From Enterocloster bolteae (GTDB lineage Bacteria > Bacillota > Clostridia > Lachnospirales > Lachnospiraceae): a stretch of DNA of 35,290 bases. The notes beneath the pieces were generated by a model that made no database searches, was not told the DNA's origin, and worked only from the letters and a program-made list of their open reading frames with translations. The position numbers were made by a program, and so were the translations under genes. The number at the start of each line of letters is the position of its first letter. Position 1 is the first letter of the stretch. The stretch lies in NCBI GenBank assembly GCA_021772025.1, contig JAETNT010000042.1:1-35290 (forward strand), in the 5' to 3' direction. This document shows, piece after piece, positions 16,910 through 25,688 of this stretch.

Positions 16910-17506
16910 ATGAAATTTTGGGAATGTATTGCCGTGCATGCACAGCAGGAAATATATTATTATGATACTCATCGGGGGTTTGATGCCAGAAACCTGGCAG
17001 GGCGGCTGTATGAAATGATATTGGACGAGCTGGACAGAGGAAAAAAAGGAATAGTATTCCTGTGTATCGGTACAGACCGATCCACAGGAGACAGCCTGGG
17101 ACCGCTGATCGGATATAAATTAAAAGGAAGGCAGAACCAGGATATTCCGGTATTCGGAACCTTGGAACGGCCGGTTCATGCCATGAATTTGGATGATTAC
17201 ATGCACTTTTTGCAGGAAGACTACTCGGATTACGTAGTAGTGGCCATTGATGCTTCCGTAGGAAAGTCTGATCATGTGGGTTATGTGACACTGGGGCGTG
17301 GGGCGTTAAAGCCGGGACTGGGAGTCAGTAAAGAACTGAGAGAGGTAGGGGACATTTTTATTACTGGCATTGTAGGCGGCTGTGGAAATTACGATCCCTT
17401 AATGCTTCAAAGCGTTCGTCTGGCCGTGGTAATGCGCCTTGCGGACTGCATCAGTGAAAGTATCTGCCTTGTCGAAAAGTTATATGCGAATACGGCAGTG
17501 GTTTGA
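16910..17506 (+). CDS. yyaC: YyaC family sporulation protein (DUF1256, spore protease-like)
   Basis: This 198-residue protein belongs to the YyaC/DUF1256 family, which has a HybD/GPR-like protease fold and is conserved in spore formers. The signature CIGTDRSTGDSLGPLIGYKL follows a helical N-terminus. Further conserved segments are VFGTLERPVHAMNL, VVAIDASVGK, and FITGIVGGCGNYDPLMLQSVRL. The acidic residue in RSTGD and the aspartate of AIDASVG occupy positions that bind metal in the HybD fold. The biochemical role is unproven in the family. The ATG at 16910 is preferred because AAGGCGG precedes it and an ATG at 16886 lies within the presumed start site of the transcript. Confidence 0.92.
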   Translation: MKFWECIAVHAQQEIYYYDTHRGFDARNLAGRLYEMILDELDRGKKGIVFLCIGTDRSTGDSLGPLIGYKLKGRQNQDIPVFGTLERPVHAMNLDDYMHFLQEDYSDYVVVAIDASVGKSDHVGYVTLGRGALKPGLGVSKELREVGDIFITGIVGGCGNYDPLMLQSVRLAVVMRLADCISESICLVEKLYANTAVV

Positions 17507-17570
17507 CAGGATTCGCAGATTGCCTGTGCTATTCTTAATAAGATAGAATAGGAAAGCAGGGTGAAGCATT

Positions 17571-18878
17571 ATGGGAGAATTGTATAATCCATTTCCCAAG
17601 CTGCCAAAGAATATCCGGCAGATCGGGGAACGGGACCAGATGGTCCGGCTATATGTGGAAGATTATGTAAATACGTATTTAAAGCGGCTGTATCCGACAG
17701 GCGGACAAGACCTGCGGATAGGGCTGCTTTTGGGAAGTGCGGAAGAACATGAAGGCGTGCCATTTATCTTTATAGACGGCGCCCTGGAAATGGAGGGGGT
17801 GACACAGGAAGGAGAAGTGGTTGCCTTTACGGAGGAAGCATGGAAACGGGCATATCAAAATATAGAAGAGCAGTTTCCAAAAAGGACGGTTCAGGGGTGG
17901 TTTTTGTGCGGGGCTCCCGGATGTACTTTAAGCCCGCTAAACTATTGGAAGCAGCACAGCCAATATTTTAACGGAAAAAATCAGATTATGTACTTAAACG
18001 GCGGTTTGGAAGGAGATGAAGCAATCTACATAACTTCCAGAGATGGATTTTATAAACTGGAAGGCCATTGTATCTACTACGAGCGGAATCAAATGATGCA
18101 AGATTACATGATTTCCAGAAAGGATAACAAACGAGTAGAAGCCGGGGGCAGCGATCCGGTAATCCGGGATTTCAGGCAGAAAATGGAGGCAAAAAAGGTT
18201 CAGGCGGCTAATCGTAAAAACACGATAACCGTCTTAGGCGGCCTGTGCAGTGTTTTGGCGGTGTTGGTACTGGCCGGGGGTGTTACCATGTTCAATAATT
18301 ATGAAAAGATGAGGGACATGGAAAGCGTAATCGCCTCTGTTCTTCCTGCCGGAGCAGAAGGATGGGAAAGTCTGAAGAGACCGGGAAAACAGGATGAAAA
18401 CGGAGACACTGAGGAAGAAAAAAAAGAAACAAAAACAGAAAGCCGTCCTGAAATCGTAATTGAGCAAATATCCGGGGATGTATTTCCTACTGAGGATTTT
18501 GCAGAAGAGGCTCAGCCGGTAGATGACCAAGGAATTAATACAAGTATAGAAACGGCAGATGAGAGTATAGAACCCTCTGTACAAGAGGAAATTTACATAA
18601 CTACAGAAAATGGACAAGCGAAAGGAGAGGACAACAGAGGAGAGCAGCAAGCAGGGGACGGAGAGGTTCAGGTATCTGCGCCGCCTCTTACAGAACCAGG
18701 TGAGGGGCAGATGTATTATACAGTCCAGGACGGAGAAACACTATATGGAATCTGCTTTAAGCTTTATCAAAGCGTTAATAATCTAGAAGATATCTGTGCC
18801 TGGAACGGCCTGGAAAATGAAGATGTAATTGTTGCAGGAAAACAGCTAATTGTGCCGGAGACGGCAATTTCGCAATAA
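17571..18878 (+). CDS. Transmembrane protein with C-terminal LysM domain
   Basis: This 435-residue protein has three parts. Residues 1-200 form a soluble alpha/beta domain with the segments IGLLLGSAEEHEGVPFIFID and VQGWFLCGAPGCTLSP. Their order recalls a JAB/MPN fold but without the metal-binding H-x-H motif. One transmembrane helix follows (about 219-240), then an acidic Glu/Thr/Gln-rich linker (250-380), and finally a LysM domain (about 382-429: YTVQDGETLYGICFKLYQ). LysM binds N-acetylglucosamine in peptidoglycan, so the C-terminus should lie outside and the N-terminal domain inside. The start follows a GGGTGA site. It lies between the YyaC-like and DUF5711 genes, all on the same strand. 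The function is unknown. Confidence 0.85.
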   Translation: MGELYNPFPKLPKNIRQIGERDQMVRLYVEDYVNTYLKRLYPTGGQDLRIGLLLGSAEEHEGVPFIFIDGALEMEGVTQEGEVVAFTEEAWKRAYQNIEEQFPKRTVQGWFLCGAPGCTLSPLNYWKQHSQYFNGKNQIMYLNGGLEGDEAIYITSRDGFYKLEGHCIYYERNQMMQDYMISRKDNKRVEAGGSDPVIRDFRQKMEAKKVQAANRKNTITVLGGLCSVLAVLVLAGGVTMFNNYEKMRDMESVIASVLPAGAEGWESLKRPGKQDENGDTEEEKKETKTESRPEIVIEQISGDVFPTEDFAEEAQPVDDQGINTSIETADESIEPSVQEEIYITTENGQAKGEDNRGEQQAGDGEVQVSAPPLTEPGEGQMYYTVQDGETLYGICFKLYQSVNNLEDICAWNGLENEDVIVAGKQLIVPETAISQ

Positions 18879-19054
18879 ATGAATATCTGTAAATTTTTGC
18901 CCGGTGCAGCAGGACAGGAATCCGCTCCGTCTGATCCTCTGCAAAAACATTGGCTTACGCATAAAAATGTAATGCGTTTCTTCTCGAAATGTTGTATACT
19001 GAAAGTAAATGAAGCGCCACGCCAGTAAGGCAGCATACCGAGGAGAGACAAAAA

Positions 19055-20392
19055 ATGAGTGATTTAAGCTCCATGAATCGGGAAAGAAAAAAGCAACAGC
19101 TTCGTCGGCAGATAATTACGAATGATGATGTAGAGCGATCCAGAAGGCTTTCAGGGGAAGAGACGGCGGCAAGTAATCCGGCGCATATAAATCAGGGAGA
19201 CGGTTCGGAAGAGATAAGGGAAATAAAAAAAGCCCACGGGAAATCAATCCGTAAAAAGGCAGTGATAATTGGTGTAATCCTGCTTCTTTTAGCAGCTGTA
19301 GCCGGTGGATTCTATTATTGGAAAAATTATTATCGGTTCCAAAACTATCATGTAAGCTGGGAGGTAAACTTAACGGCCGGAGAGGCCGGCATGGAGAGAA
19401 GCAATGCTAATTATGTAAATTTTGGAAAAAATGTTTTAAAATACACAAAAGATGGAGCATCCTATATCGACAATAAAGGAAAGACTGTTTGGGTTCAAAC
19501 TTTTGAAATGAAAACACCCATTGCTGCAGTAAACGGATCCTTTGCCGCAGTGGCCGATCAGCAGGGCAACAGCATTTATATTTTTAATGAAGAAGGGTAT
19601 CAGGGAACCGCTACCACCCTGCTTCCGATTACCAGGGTTACCATATCCGGGAAAGGAGTGGTGGCAGCAGCTTTGGAGGACTCTAAATCCAGCTATGTTT
19701 CTATGTTTAAACGGGACGGAAGCGACTTAAAACTTACCATGAAATCTACTCTTTCTAAAAATGGATATCTGATGGATTTAAGCTTTTCACCGGATGGAAC
19801 CCAGCTTATTTGCTCCTATGCTTACATACAAAACAGCACATTGAGAAGCAGAGTAGTCATCTATGACTATTCAGAAGAAGTAGGAGCAAATATTCCCAAC
19901 CGTATTGTCAGCGGAGATGATGAACATTTTGTCGATAAAGTAGTGCCTAGGGTCCAGTACCTGACAGAGACAGAATCCTTTGCCTGCACGGATAAAGGTT
20001 TGGCATTTTTCTCGTCAGAAAACAGGGCAAATCCAATGCTGACTGTTCAGACTGAGGAAGAGAGGATTGAAAGCCTGTTTTATTCAGACAAATATGTGGG
20101 ACTTGTAACGGCTAACAGTGCAGGGCCGGAACCGGAAAAATTAGTGGTATACCGGAGAAATGGTACGAAGGTATTTGAAACAGGATTGGATTATGCCTAC
20201 CTTTCCGGGAATATTGATGAGGATTATGTGATCCTCTATAATGAGAATTCTTGCAAGATTTATAATATGCGAGGAACGGAAAAATTTTCCGGAGAAGTGG
20301 ATTTCCAAATATCACAAATTACCTGCGGCAGTCTGCCAAGTCAGTTTATTTTAATAGGGCAGCAGAAGATGGAGGCTATCACGCTTAGATAA
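19055..20392 (+). CDS. DUF5711 family membrane-anchored beta-propeller-like protein
   Basis: This 445-residue protein has a charged cytosolic N-terminus (1-66), one transmembrane helix (about 69-88) and a long extracytosolic region made of repeated beta-blade-like units, such as VNFGKNVLKYTKDGASYIDN, and segments ending in D/N-G (SFSPDGTQLICSY). This matches the DUF5711 family common in Lachnospiraceae, whose function is not known. The fold suggests a WD40/PQQ-like propeller outside the cell. The ATG follows GAGGAGAG. The preceding 176 bases contain no promoter that I can support firmly; TATACT at 18995-19000 is a candidate -10. It lies next to the LysM membrane protein, so a shared envelope role is plausible. 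Confidence 0.88.
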   Translation: MSDLSSMNRERKKQQLRRQIITNDDVERSRRLSGEETAASNPAHINQGDGSEEIREIKKAHGKSIRKKAVIIGVILLLLAAVAGGFYYWKNYYRFQNYHVSWEVNLTAGEAGMERSNANYVNFGKNVLKYTKDGASYIDNKGKTVWVQTFEMKTPIAAVNGSFAAVADQQGNSIYIFNEEGYQGTATTLLPITRVTISGKGVVAAALEDSKSSYVSMFKRDGSDLKLTMKSTLSKNGYLMDLSFSPDGTQLICSYAYIQNSTLRSRVVIYDYSEEVGANIPNRIVSGDDEHFVDKVVPRVQYLTETESFACTDKGLAFFSSENRANPMLTVQTEEERIESLFYSDKYVGLVTANSAGPEPEKLVVYRRNGTKVFETGLDYAYLSGNIDEDYVILYNENSCKIYNMRGTEKFSGEVDFQISQITCGSLPSQFILIGQQKMEAITLR

Positions 20393-20480
20393 TGCTTTCA
20401 GCAGATAAGGGAGCCGAAGGATTCCCTTTGCGGCTGAGTGCGGCATTCTACCAATTAATAAAGAAAAAGGAGCGAAAGAA

Positions 20481-21425
20481 ATGGGAAAAGTATGTGTTGG
20501 AATCGATGTAGGGGGAACGACTGTTAAGATGGGACTGTTTGAGACTACAGGCCGTCTTATGGATAAATGGGAGATTCCTACCAGAACCGAGGACGGAGCA
20601 AAATATATCCTGCCGGATATTGCGGCTTCTGTCCGGAAAAAGTTGGAAGATTTGGAGATTGATTTGGAGGATGTAGTCGGAGCTGGTATGGGAATTCCCG
20701 GACCGGTACTTCCAGATGGTTCCGTAACTTTGTGTGTAAATCTGGGATGGAGAGATATGAATCCCCAGAGAGAGCTGAGTGCTCTGCTGGACGGTCTTCC
20801 TGTTAAGAGCGGCAATGATGCCAATGTAGCCGCACTGGGAGAGATGTGGCAGGGAGGCGGAAAAGGATTTGGCGATATTGTTATGGTAACTCTGGGAACA
20901 GGAGTAGGCGGCGGAGTTATTATTGATGAAAAAATTGTTGCCGGTAAACATGGATTAGGTGGAGAGATTGGGCATATCCATGCCCGTGATGAAGAGACAG
21001 AAGCCTGCAATTGCGGCGGTGTAGGCTGTTTGGAGCAGATTGCCAGCGCCACAGGTATTGCCAGAGAGGCGCGTCGCAGAATGGCTGCAGAAACGACACC
21101 GTCTGTTCTTCGGGAAAAAGGTGATGGCGTAACGGCTAAAGATGTATTAGATGCAGCGAAATCAGGAGATGCTTTGGCAGATGAAGTAGTAGAGACTGCT
21201 TCCCGCTATTTGGGCTTAGTTTTATCTCACGTAGCCTTGACAGTCGATCCGGAGGCCTTTGTAATCGGCGGAGGCGTTTCCAGGGCGGGACAGTTCCTGG
21301 TAGATAAGATTGACAAGTATTATCGGAAATACACCGTGATTTCTAAGAAAGCCGGAATTATTACTCTGGCTAAGCTGGGAAATGACGCGGGTATTTATGG
21401 CGCAGCCAGAATGGTTCTGGATTAA
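20481..21425 (+). CDS. glk: ROK family glucokinase
   Basis: Glucokinase phosphorylates glucose to glucose-6-phosphate with ATP. This 314-residue ROK protein has the N-terminal phosphate loop GIDVGGTTVKMG (7-18), the catalytic aspartate D113 in SGNDANVAALGE, the second phosphate motif VTLGTGVGGGVI, and the ROK zinc site: H165 followed by C176, C178 and C183 in CNCGGVGC. These features and the length fit the Gram-positive glucokinase group and not a repressor, since no N-terminal HTH is present. The ATG follows AAGGAGCG. A strong terminator closes the gene. It supplies substrate for Pgi and, after isomerisation to glucose-1-phosphate, for GlgC. Confidence 0.95.
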   Translation: MGKVCVGIDVGGTTVKMGLFETTGRLMDKWEIPTRTEDGAKYILPDIAASVRKKLEDLEIDLEDVVGAGMGIPGPVLPDGSVTLCVNLGWRDMNPQRELSALLDGLPVKSGNDANVAALGEMWQGGGKGFGDIVMVTLGTGVGGGVIIDEKIVAGKHGLGGEIGHIHARDEETEACNCGGVGCLEQIASATGIAREARRRMAAETTPSVLREKGDGVTAKDVLDAAKSGDALADEVVETASRYLGLVLSHVALTVDPEAFVIGGGVSRAGQFLVDKIDKYYRKYTVISKKAGIITLAKLGNDAGIYGAARMVLD

Positions 21426-21434
21426 GGGGAAATT

Positions 21435-21498
21435 TAAAATACTCATAGAAGTCATCTGGAAAATGGAATTTAAAGATGGCCTCTATGAGTATTTTTTT
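21435..21498. terminator. Bidirectional terminator after glk and the surface-protein genes
   Basis: Arms AAATACTCATAGA and TCTATGAGTATTT, continued inside by GTCATCT/AGATGGC, are flanked by AAAA on one side and TTTTTTT on the other. It ends glk and the long leftward run of genes that closes at 21503. Confidence 0.9.
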
Positions 21499-21502
21499 GT
21501 GT

Positions 21503-22516
21503 TTATGGAGTAGACTGGATTTGCACCGTTTCGTTTACAACCCAAGCGCCGTCTCCATTGACAGTATAACCATCCGGGGTAACAGAATTCGTATATAGTC
21601 TGCCCAGATCCCCGGTCGGATCGGAACTAAAATAATAGCAGCGGCTGAAACCGTCCGGATCCTTAATCCAGTTCCATCCTACAGCCATTCGGGCATCAGC
21701 ATTTAAATAGTACCGGCCGTTGTTGTAGAATACCCATTGAAGGGAAGCGCGGCTGCCGCCCGGATTTTCCCAATACCAGGCACCGTTATCAAAAATCCAT
21801 CTACCAGGAGTATTTGGCAGCTGGATGCTTTTGGCTTGGATGCGCGCCAGGCTATTTTCATCCACCTGGTAGGCTGGGGAGTCTTTCCATTCACTGATGG
21901 TAGACGAATTATAGCGGCTAATTGCCCGCACGCGAAAGTAATAATTTCCGGGTTCCGTTATATACGAAGAGAAATCGTAGGAGCAGCCGGTAGTTTCGAA
22001 AGACTCAGGGACAAGAGACTTTCCGTCTTTCATCAGACGGATCTGGTAGGCTTTTGCGGCGGGAATCCTGTCCCAGGAAGCAACTCCGCCCTGCAGCCAT
22101 CCAAGACCGCCGGGAGATTGAATCTGTCCATCCCCCATTTCATGAAAGGATACGGTCAGATTTAGCTGACTGCTGGTTTTCTTAATCGCTTTCACGAAGA
22201 CCGCGCCTTCCCCTTCTAATGTACAGCTGGAGGCTTTGATTGTGCCAAAATAGTAGTCATCATCCGCAATTAAAGTAACTACACCCTGAGGATATTTTTC
22301 TGACTGGTCTACCTGGAATTTGAAATCGTCAATCAAATATCCTTCCTCATCGCCGCTGACTGTTACCGGAGGCCATTCTTCATCGGTATCTAAATCGGCA
22401 GAAAAATTCAGGGATATTTCGCCAATTTTTTCTCGGGCAAAAGCAGTGCCGGGGATTAAAAAAGCCAGAAGAAAGGAAGAAAGAAGCAAGTTGCAAAGCT
22501 TTTTGATATTTTTCAT
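21503..22516 (-). CDS. Secreted cell-wall-binding repeat protein 2
   Basis: This 337-residue secreted protein starts with a signal peptide (MKNIKKLCNLLLSSFLLAFL, cleaved after AFA). An N-terminal beta-rich domain (about 30-135) and a fibronectin type III-like domain (about 140-225, with YYFRVRAISRYNSSTISEW) follow. The C-terminus carries choline-binding-like repeats, for example GRWIFDNGAWYWENPGG and YYLNADARMAVGWNWI. Such repeats anchor proteins to wall polymers. The ATG at 22516 is used: it follows GAAAGGAC and overlaps the stop of the upstream paralogue by four bases (ATGA). An in-frame TTG 24 bases earlier is rejected. It is the last gene of a leftward run that includes a two-component system. 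Confidence 0.88.
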   Translation of the reverse strand: MKNIKKLCNLLLSSFLLAFLIPGTAFAREKIGEISLNFSADLDTDEEWPPVTVSGDEEGYLIDDFKFQVDQSEKYPQGVVTLIADDDYYFGTIKASSCTLEGEGAVFVKAIKKTSSQLNLTVSFHEMGDGQIQSPGGLGWLQGGVASWDRIPAAKAYQIRLMKDGKSLVPESFETTGCSYDFSSYITEPGNYYFRVRAISRYNSSTISEWKDSPAYQVDENSLARIQAKSIQLPNTPGRWIFDNGAWYWENPGGSRASLQWVFYNNGRYYLNADARMAVGWNWIKDPDGFSRCYYFSSDPTGDLGRLYTNSVTPDGYTVNGDGAWVVNETVQIQSTP

Positions 22517-23502
22517 AAATAAGTCCTTTCTGTTTGCCAAATCCCGTTTTCATCTACATAGTAGCCGTCAGGGGTAATGGTATCCAAAAGCATTTTTCCA
22601 TCAGCATCACAGTAGTATTGCTGATTCTTCCAAAGAATCCAGCCGGTTTGACGGTAGCCCCGGGAGTTAAAGAAATACCAGCTTCCGTCAATTTCCTGCC
22701 ATCCGGAGGCGGGCCAGGTGCCGTCGGGATTTTCGTACCAATAATTTCCGTTTGACTCTACCCAACGTCCGGCTCCTTCTTCGTAAGATTTAGTATTGGC
22801 AGAAAAATCAGCCAAGACGGAATCATCGATTAAAATAGTGCCGGATTGGGAATAAGCGCTTTTCACCTTGGTATCATAACGGCTGATTGCAGCGACCCTT
22901 ACGCTGTAGTCTCCGGTTCTGTTAACCATAGAGCAGATATTCAGGCTGGTTCCGGTAACTGTGGACTTGGTGGAATTGTCTGCCTTTCCGTTTCGCAGAA
23001 GAGTTACTTCATAAGAACCGGCATCTTCTGTCGGAGACCAAGAAACCAGGCCGTTGCTGTCCAGTGTAACATTAGAAGGGGGTGCGATAGTGCTGCTTCC
23101 CATTGCCCGGAATTCTACGGTTAGAGTTAACGTCGTATTATCGCCGGATTTGCGGGCTTCAATATACTTTGCATCCAGGCCCAAGAGGGCAAAATAGCTT
23201 TGGGAAGAAGATTTGAACGTGTAGCCTTCTGCCGGTTTTATTACAATCTCAGCAGTCGGATAGCGGCTCGGTCGATGAGTATAAGGATTTACGTACTCAA
23301 TAAAAGCAGCGCTTTCTACATAGTACAAAGTTTTTTCCATGGGAGTCACCGTCAGCTCAGGATAGGTGTAGTCATTGCGAGAACCAATAGAGAACTGAAG
23401 GGTAACGTCTTCCAGACGTGCCGCAAGAGAGACGGATGCGGCGGCAGCCGAAAAAAGTGCAGCGGCGGCAAAAATTGCTCCTAATTTTTTAATAAGCTTC
23501 AT
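22513..23502 (-). CDS. Secreted cell-wall-binding repeat protein 1
   Basis: This 329-residue protein is a paralogue of the gene that follows it. It has a signal peptide (MKLIKKLGAIFAAAALFSAA), an N-terminal beta-rich domain (about 30-140, starting LEDVTLQFSIGSRNDYTYPE), a fibronectin type III-like domain (about 142-230), and C-terminal cell-wall-binding repeats (GRWVESNGNYWYENPDGTW, then SWYFFNSRGYRQTGWILW and QYYCDADGKMLLDTI). The ending PDGYYVDENGIWQ also occurs, in altered form, in the paralogue. AAAGGATGA precedes the ATG. Only 57 bases separate it from the histidine kinase stop, so it probably shares that transcript or a promoter within the gap. Confidence 0.88.
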   Translation of the reverse strand: MKLIKKLGAIFAAAALFSAAAASVSLAARLEDVTLQFSIGSRNDYTYPELTVTPMEKTLYYVESAAFIEYVNPYTHRPSRYPTAEIVIKPAEGYTFKSSSQSYFALLGLDAKYIEARKSGDNTTLTLTVEFRAMGSSTIAPPSNVTLDSNGLVSWSPTEDAGSYEVTLLRNGKADNSTKSTVTGTSLNICSMVNRTGDYSVRVAAISRYDTKVKSAYSQSGTILIDDSVLADFSANTKSYEEGAGRWVESNGNYWYENPDGTWPASGWQEIDGSWYFFNSRGYRQTGWILWKNQQYYCDADGKMLLDTITPDGYYVDENGIWQTERTYL

Positions 23503-23559
23503 AGAACTTCATCCTTTCTATAAATTTATAGGTCAGGACTCATAGAATAGCAGCTCCGG

Positions 23560-24972
23560 CTATATACCGGGACTGGAGGCCCGGGGCAGGCTGAAAATAA
23601 ACTCCGTGCCAACATCTTGAGTACTGATAACATCAATATTTTCCCCATGGGACTGAACAATCTCCTTTACAATTGCAAGCCCCAAGCCGGTTCCCTTTTT
23701 ATCCTTGCCTCTGGAAGTGTCAGATTTATAGAACCTATCCCAAATCTTTTTAAGGTTTTCCTTTGGAATTCCGATTCCACAATCCTTTACAGAGATAAAG
23801 ACCTTTTCCCTTCGCAGGGAAGTCTGAATATAAATGATTCCGCCGTTGTGGCTGAACTTAATGGCATTATCAATAAGATTATAAAGAACCTGCTGAATCT
23901 TCCCCAGATCTGCATAGACCATCTGGATAGAATCAGAAAAGGTCAAATCAAAGGAAATATCTCTGGCATTGCAGGTGCCTTCAAAAGAGGCGGCAGTATC
24001 TTTAATGGTTCGGTTAATGTCGAAATTGGTTCTGGATAAATAGCCCTTACTATCCAAAGAGTTTAATGTCAGCATCCCCTGAGTCAGTTTGTTTAGCCGT
24101 TCTGTTTCGGAGATTACTCGATTCAAATATTTTTCCTGCATCTGGGGCGGAATGGTTCCGTCCAGAATCGCTTCCAAATACCCTTTGATAGAGGTAAGGG
24201 GGGAACGAAAATCATGGGACACATTAGCGATAAAGGTTTTTTGATATTCCTCCAGCTTGTTCAGCTCACCGGACATGTAGTTAAGGGTAGCGGCCAGATA
24301 GCCCATTTCATCCTGAGTATCTACTTTAATAGAGTAGGCCAGATTACCTGCCGCATATTCATTGGCTCCTACGGTAATGCGGCGAAGGGGAAAGTATACG
24401 GTCTTGGTAAACACCAGAAGGATAATAAGGGAAAGACCAAAAAGAATCACGCCGGTTATATAAACGATATTTAAAATCCGGTTTTCCTCCGGTTCCAACT
24501 GAGATACAGGGCTGTGGATCAGAATATAGCCATAGGTATTGTAATTGCCTGTAATGGGAGCGGAAACGCTGATTACATCATGGGGATACAGGCCGTAGTA
24601 ATTGCCGATGCCATAAGACCGGTTACCAATAGCGGTAGGATTAAAGTTTTCAATTACCTGATTTTCCCGAAGGGAGTTGCTGCTGTCCACAATGATAGAG
24701 CCATTCTGATCAACTACCCAGATATCTGATTGAATAAATTGGGATAGGGAATTCACCTGAAAAGAAGTCGCTTCCAAATCCAGAGGCACGCCATTATACA
24801 TATTACTGAATCGATCCGCGATAATGGTGGCCTGATCATACATGGTTTCTGAGAGGCGCTCAATTAAATATTGCCGTACCAATTGGGAGGACAAGGTGGC
24901 AATCGTAACAAAACCCAGAAGCCCGAACATCAGATATCCCAAAAGAAACTTGGAATACAGAGAGTGATTCAT
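23560..24972 (-). CDS. Sensor histidine kinase
   Basis: This 470-residue membrane sensor kinase has a transmembrane helix (about 9-30), an extracytosolic PAS/Cache-like sensing region (31-165, ending in APITGNYNTYGYILIHSPV), a second helix (about 166-189), and a HAMP linker (190-242). The kinase core contains the H-box VSHDFRSPLTSIKGYLEAI with H253, the N-box around N369 (LIDNAIKFS), the G1 box DCGIGIP (397-403) and the G2 box GTGLGLAIV. It overlaps the response regulator gene by four bases, so the two form a cognate pair. The signal is unknown; the two wall proteins directly downstream suggest a link to the cell envelope. Confidence 0.95.
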   Translation of the reverse strand: MNHSLYSKFLLGYLMFGLLGFVTIATLSSQLVRQYLIERLSETMYDQATIIADRFSNMYNGVPLDLEATSFQVNSLSQFIQSDIWVVDQNGSIIVDSSNSLRENQVIENFNPTAIGNRSYGIGNYYGLYPHDVISVSAPITGNYNTYGYILIHSPVSQLEPEENRILNIVYITGVILFGLSLIILLVFTKTVYFPLRRITVGANEYAAGNLAYSIKVDTQDEMGYLAATLNYMSGELNKLEEYQKTFIANVSHDFRSPLTSIKGYLEAILDGTIPPQMQEKYLNRVISETERLNKLTQGMLTLNSLDSKGYLSRTNFDINRTIKDTAASFEGTCNARDISFDLTFSDSIQMVYADLGKIQQVLYNLIDNAIKFSHNGGIIYIQTSLRREKVFISVKDCGIGIPKENLKKIWDRFYKSDTSRGKDKKGTGLGLAIVKEIVQSHGENIDVISTQDVGTEFIFSLPRASSPGI

Positions 24973-25679
24973 CGCTTCACCTCAAACTTGTAGCCAATTC
25001 CCCAGACCGTTGTAAGGGCCCAGTTTTTATCGTCTTTAATCTTTTCCCGGAGACGCTTAATATGTACGTCTACTGTCCGGGTATCTCCGATATATTCATA
25101 TCCCCAGATATTATCCAAAAGCTGTTCTCTGGTAAATACCTGATTTGGGGAAGAAGCCAGGAAATATAAAAGCTCCAGCTCTTTAGGCGGCATTTCAACG
25201 GAATGGCCCATATAGGTAACAGAATAATTGGTCAGATTGACAATTAGATTGGGATATTCTACAAAATTACCCTGCTGCTCCAGAGCAGGAGAGGCAGGAG
25301 GGGAAGCTGTCTGGTAGCGCCGCAGCACGGCTTTTACCCTGGCAACCAGTTCTTTAGAGTCAAAAGGCTTGATCATATAATCATCGGCGCCCAGTTCCAA
25401 CCCAAGAACCTTATCAAAAATTTCGCCTTTGGCGGACAGCATAATAATCGGCACCTGGGAGGAAGTACGAAGCTCACGACAAACCTGATAACCGTCAATG
25501 CCTGGAAGCATCAAATCCAGAAGAATTAAATTAGGTTTGAAAACAGGGAATACCTGTAAGGCTTCTTCTCCGTCTCCTACGATTTGAGTCTCAAAACATT
25601 CTTTTTCCAAATACAGAGAAATCAGCTCCGCAATATTTGCATCATCGTCTACGATGAGAATTTTCTGCTTTTCTGCCAT
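24969..25679 (-). CDS. OmpR/PhoB family response regulator
   Basis: This 236-residue response regulator has an N-terminal receiver domain (about 6-120) with acidic residues D11-D13, the phosphoacceptor D55 in LILLDLMLPG, S82 in the switch position, and K104 in MIKPFDS. A C-terminal winged helix (about 140-235) ends with the family-typical RTVDVHIKRLREKI and TVWGIGYKFE. It binds DNA as a phosphorylated dimer. The gene begins nine bases after mutS2 and overlaps the kinase gene by four bases. Its targets could include the two wall-protein genes at the end of the same run. Confidence 0.96.
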   Translation of the reverse strand: MAEKQKILIVDDDANIAELISLYLEKECFETQIVGDGEEALQVFPVFKPNLILLDLMLPGIDGYQVCRELRTSSQVPIIMLSAKGEIFDKVLGLELGADDYMIKPFDSKELVARVKAVLRRYQTASPPASPALEQQGNFVEYPNLIVNLTNYSVTYMGHSVEMPPKELELLYFLASSPNQVFTREQLLDNIWGYEYIGDTRTVDVHIKRLREKIKDDKNWALTTVWGIGYKFEVKR

Positions 25680-25688
25680 AATACCTCC

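Noticed and set aside
20351..21052. 233-residue proline/serine-rich minus-strand frame
   Set aside because: It is the antisense shadow of the glucokinase gene, with a codon-mirrored composition and no start signal.
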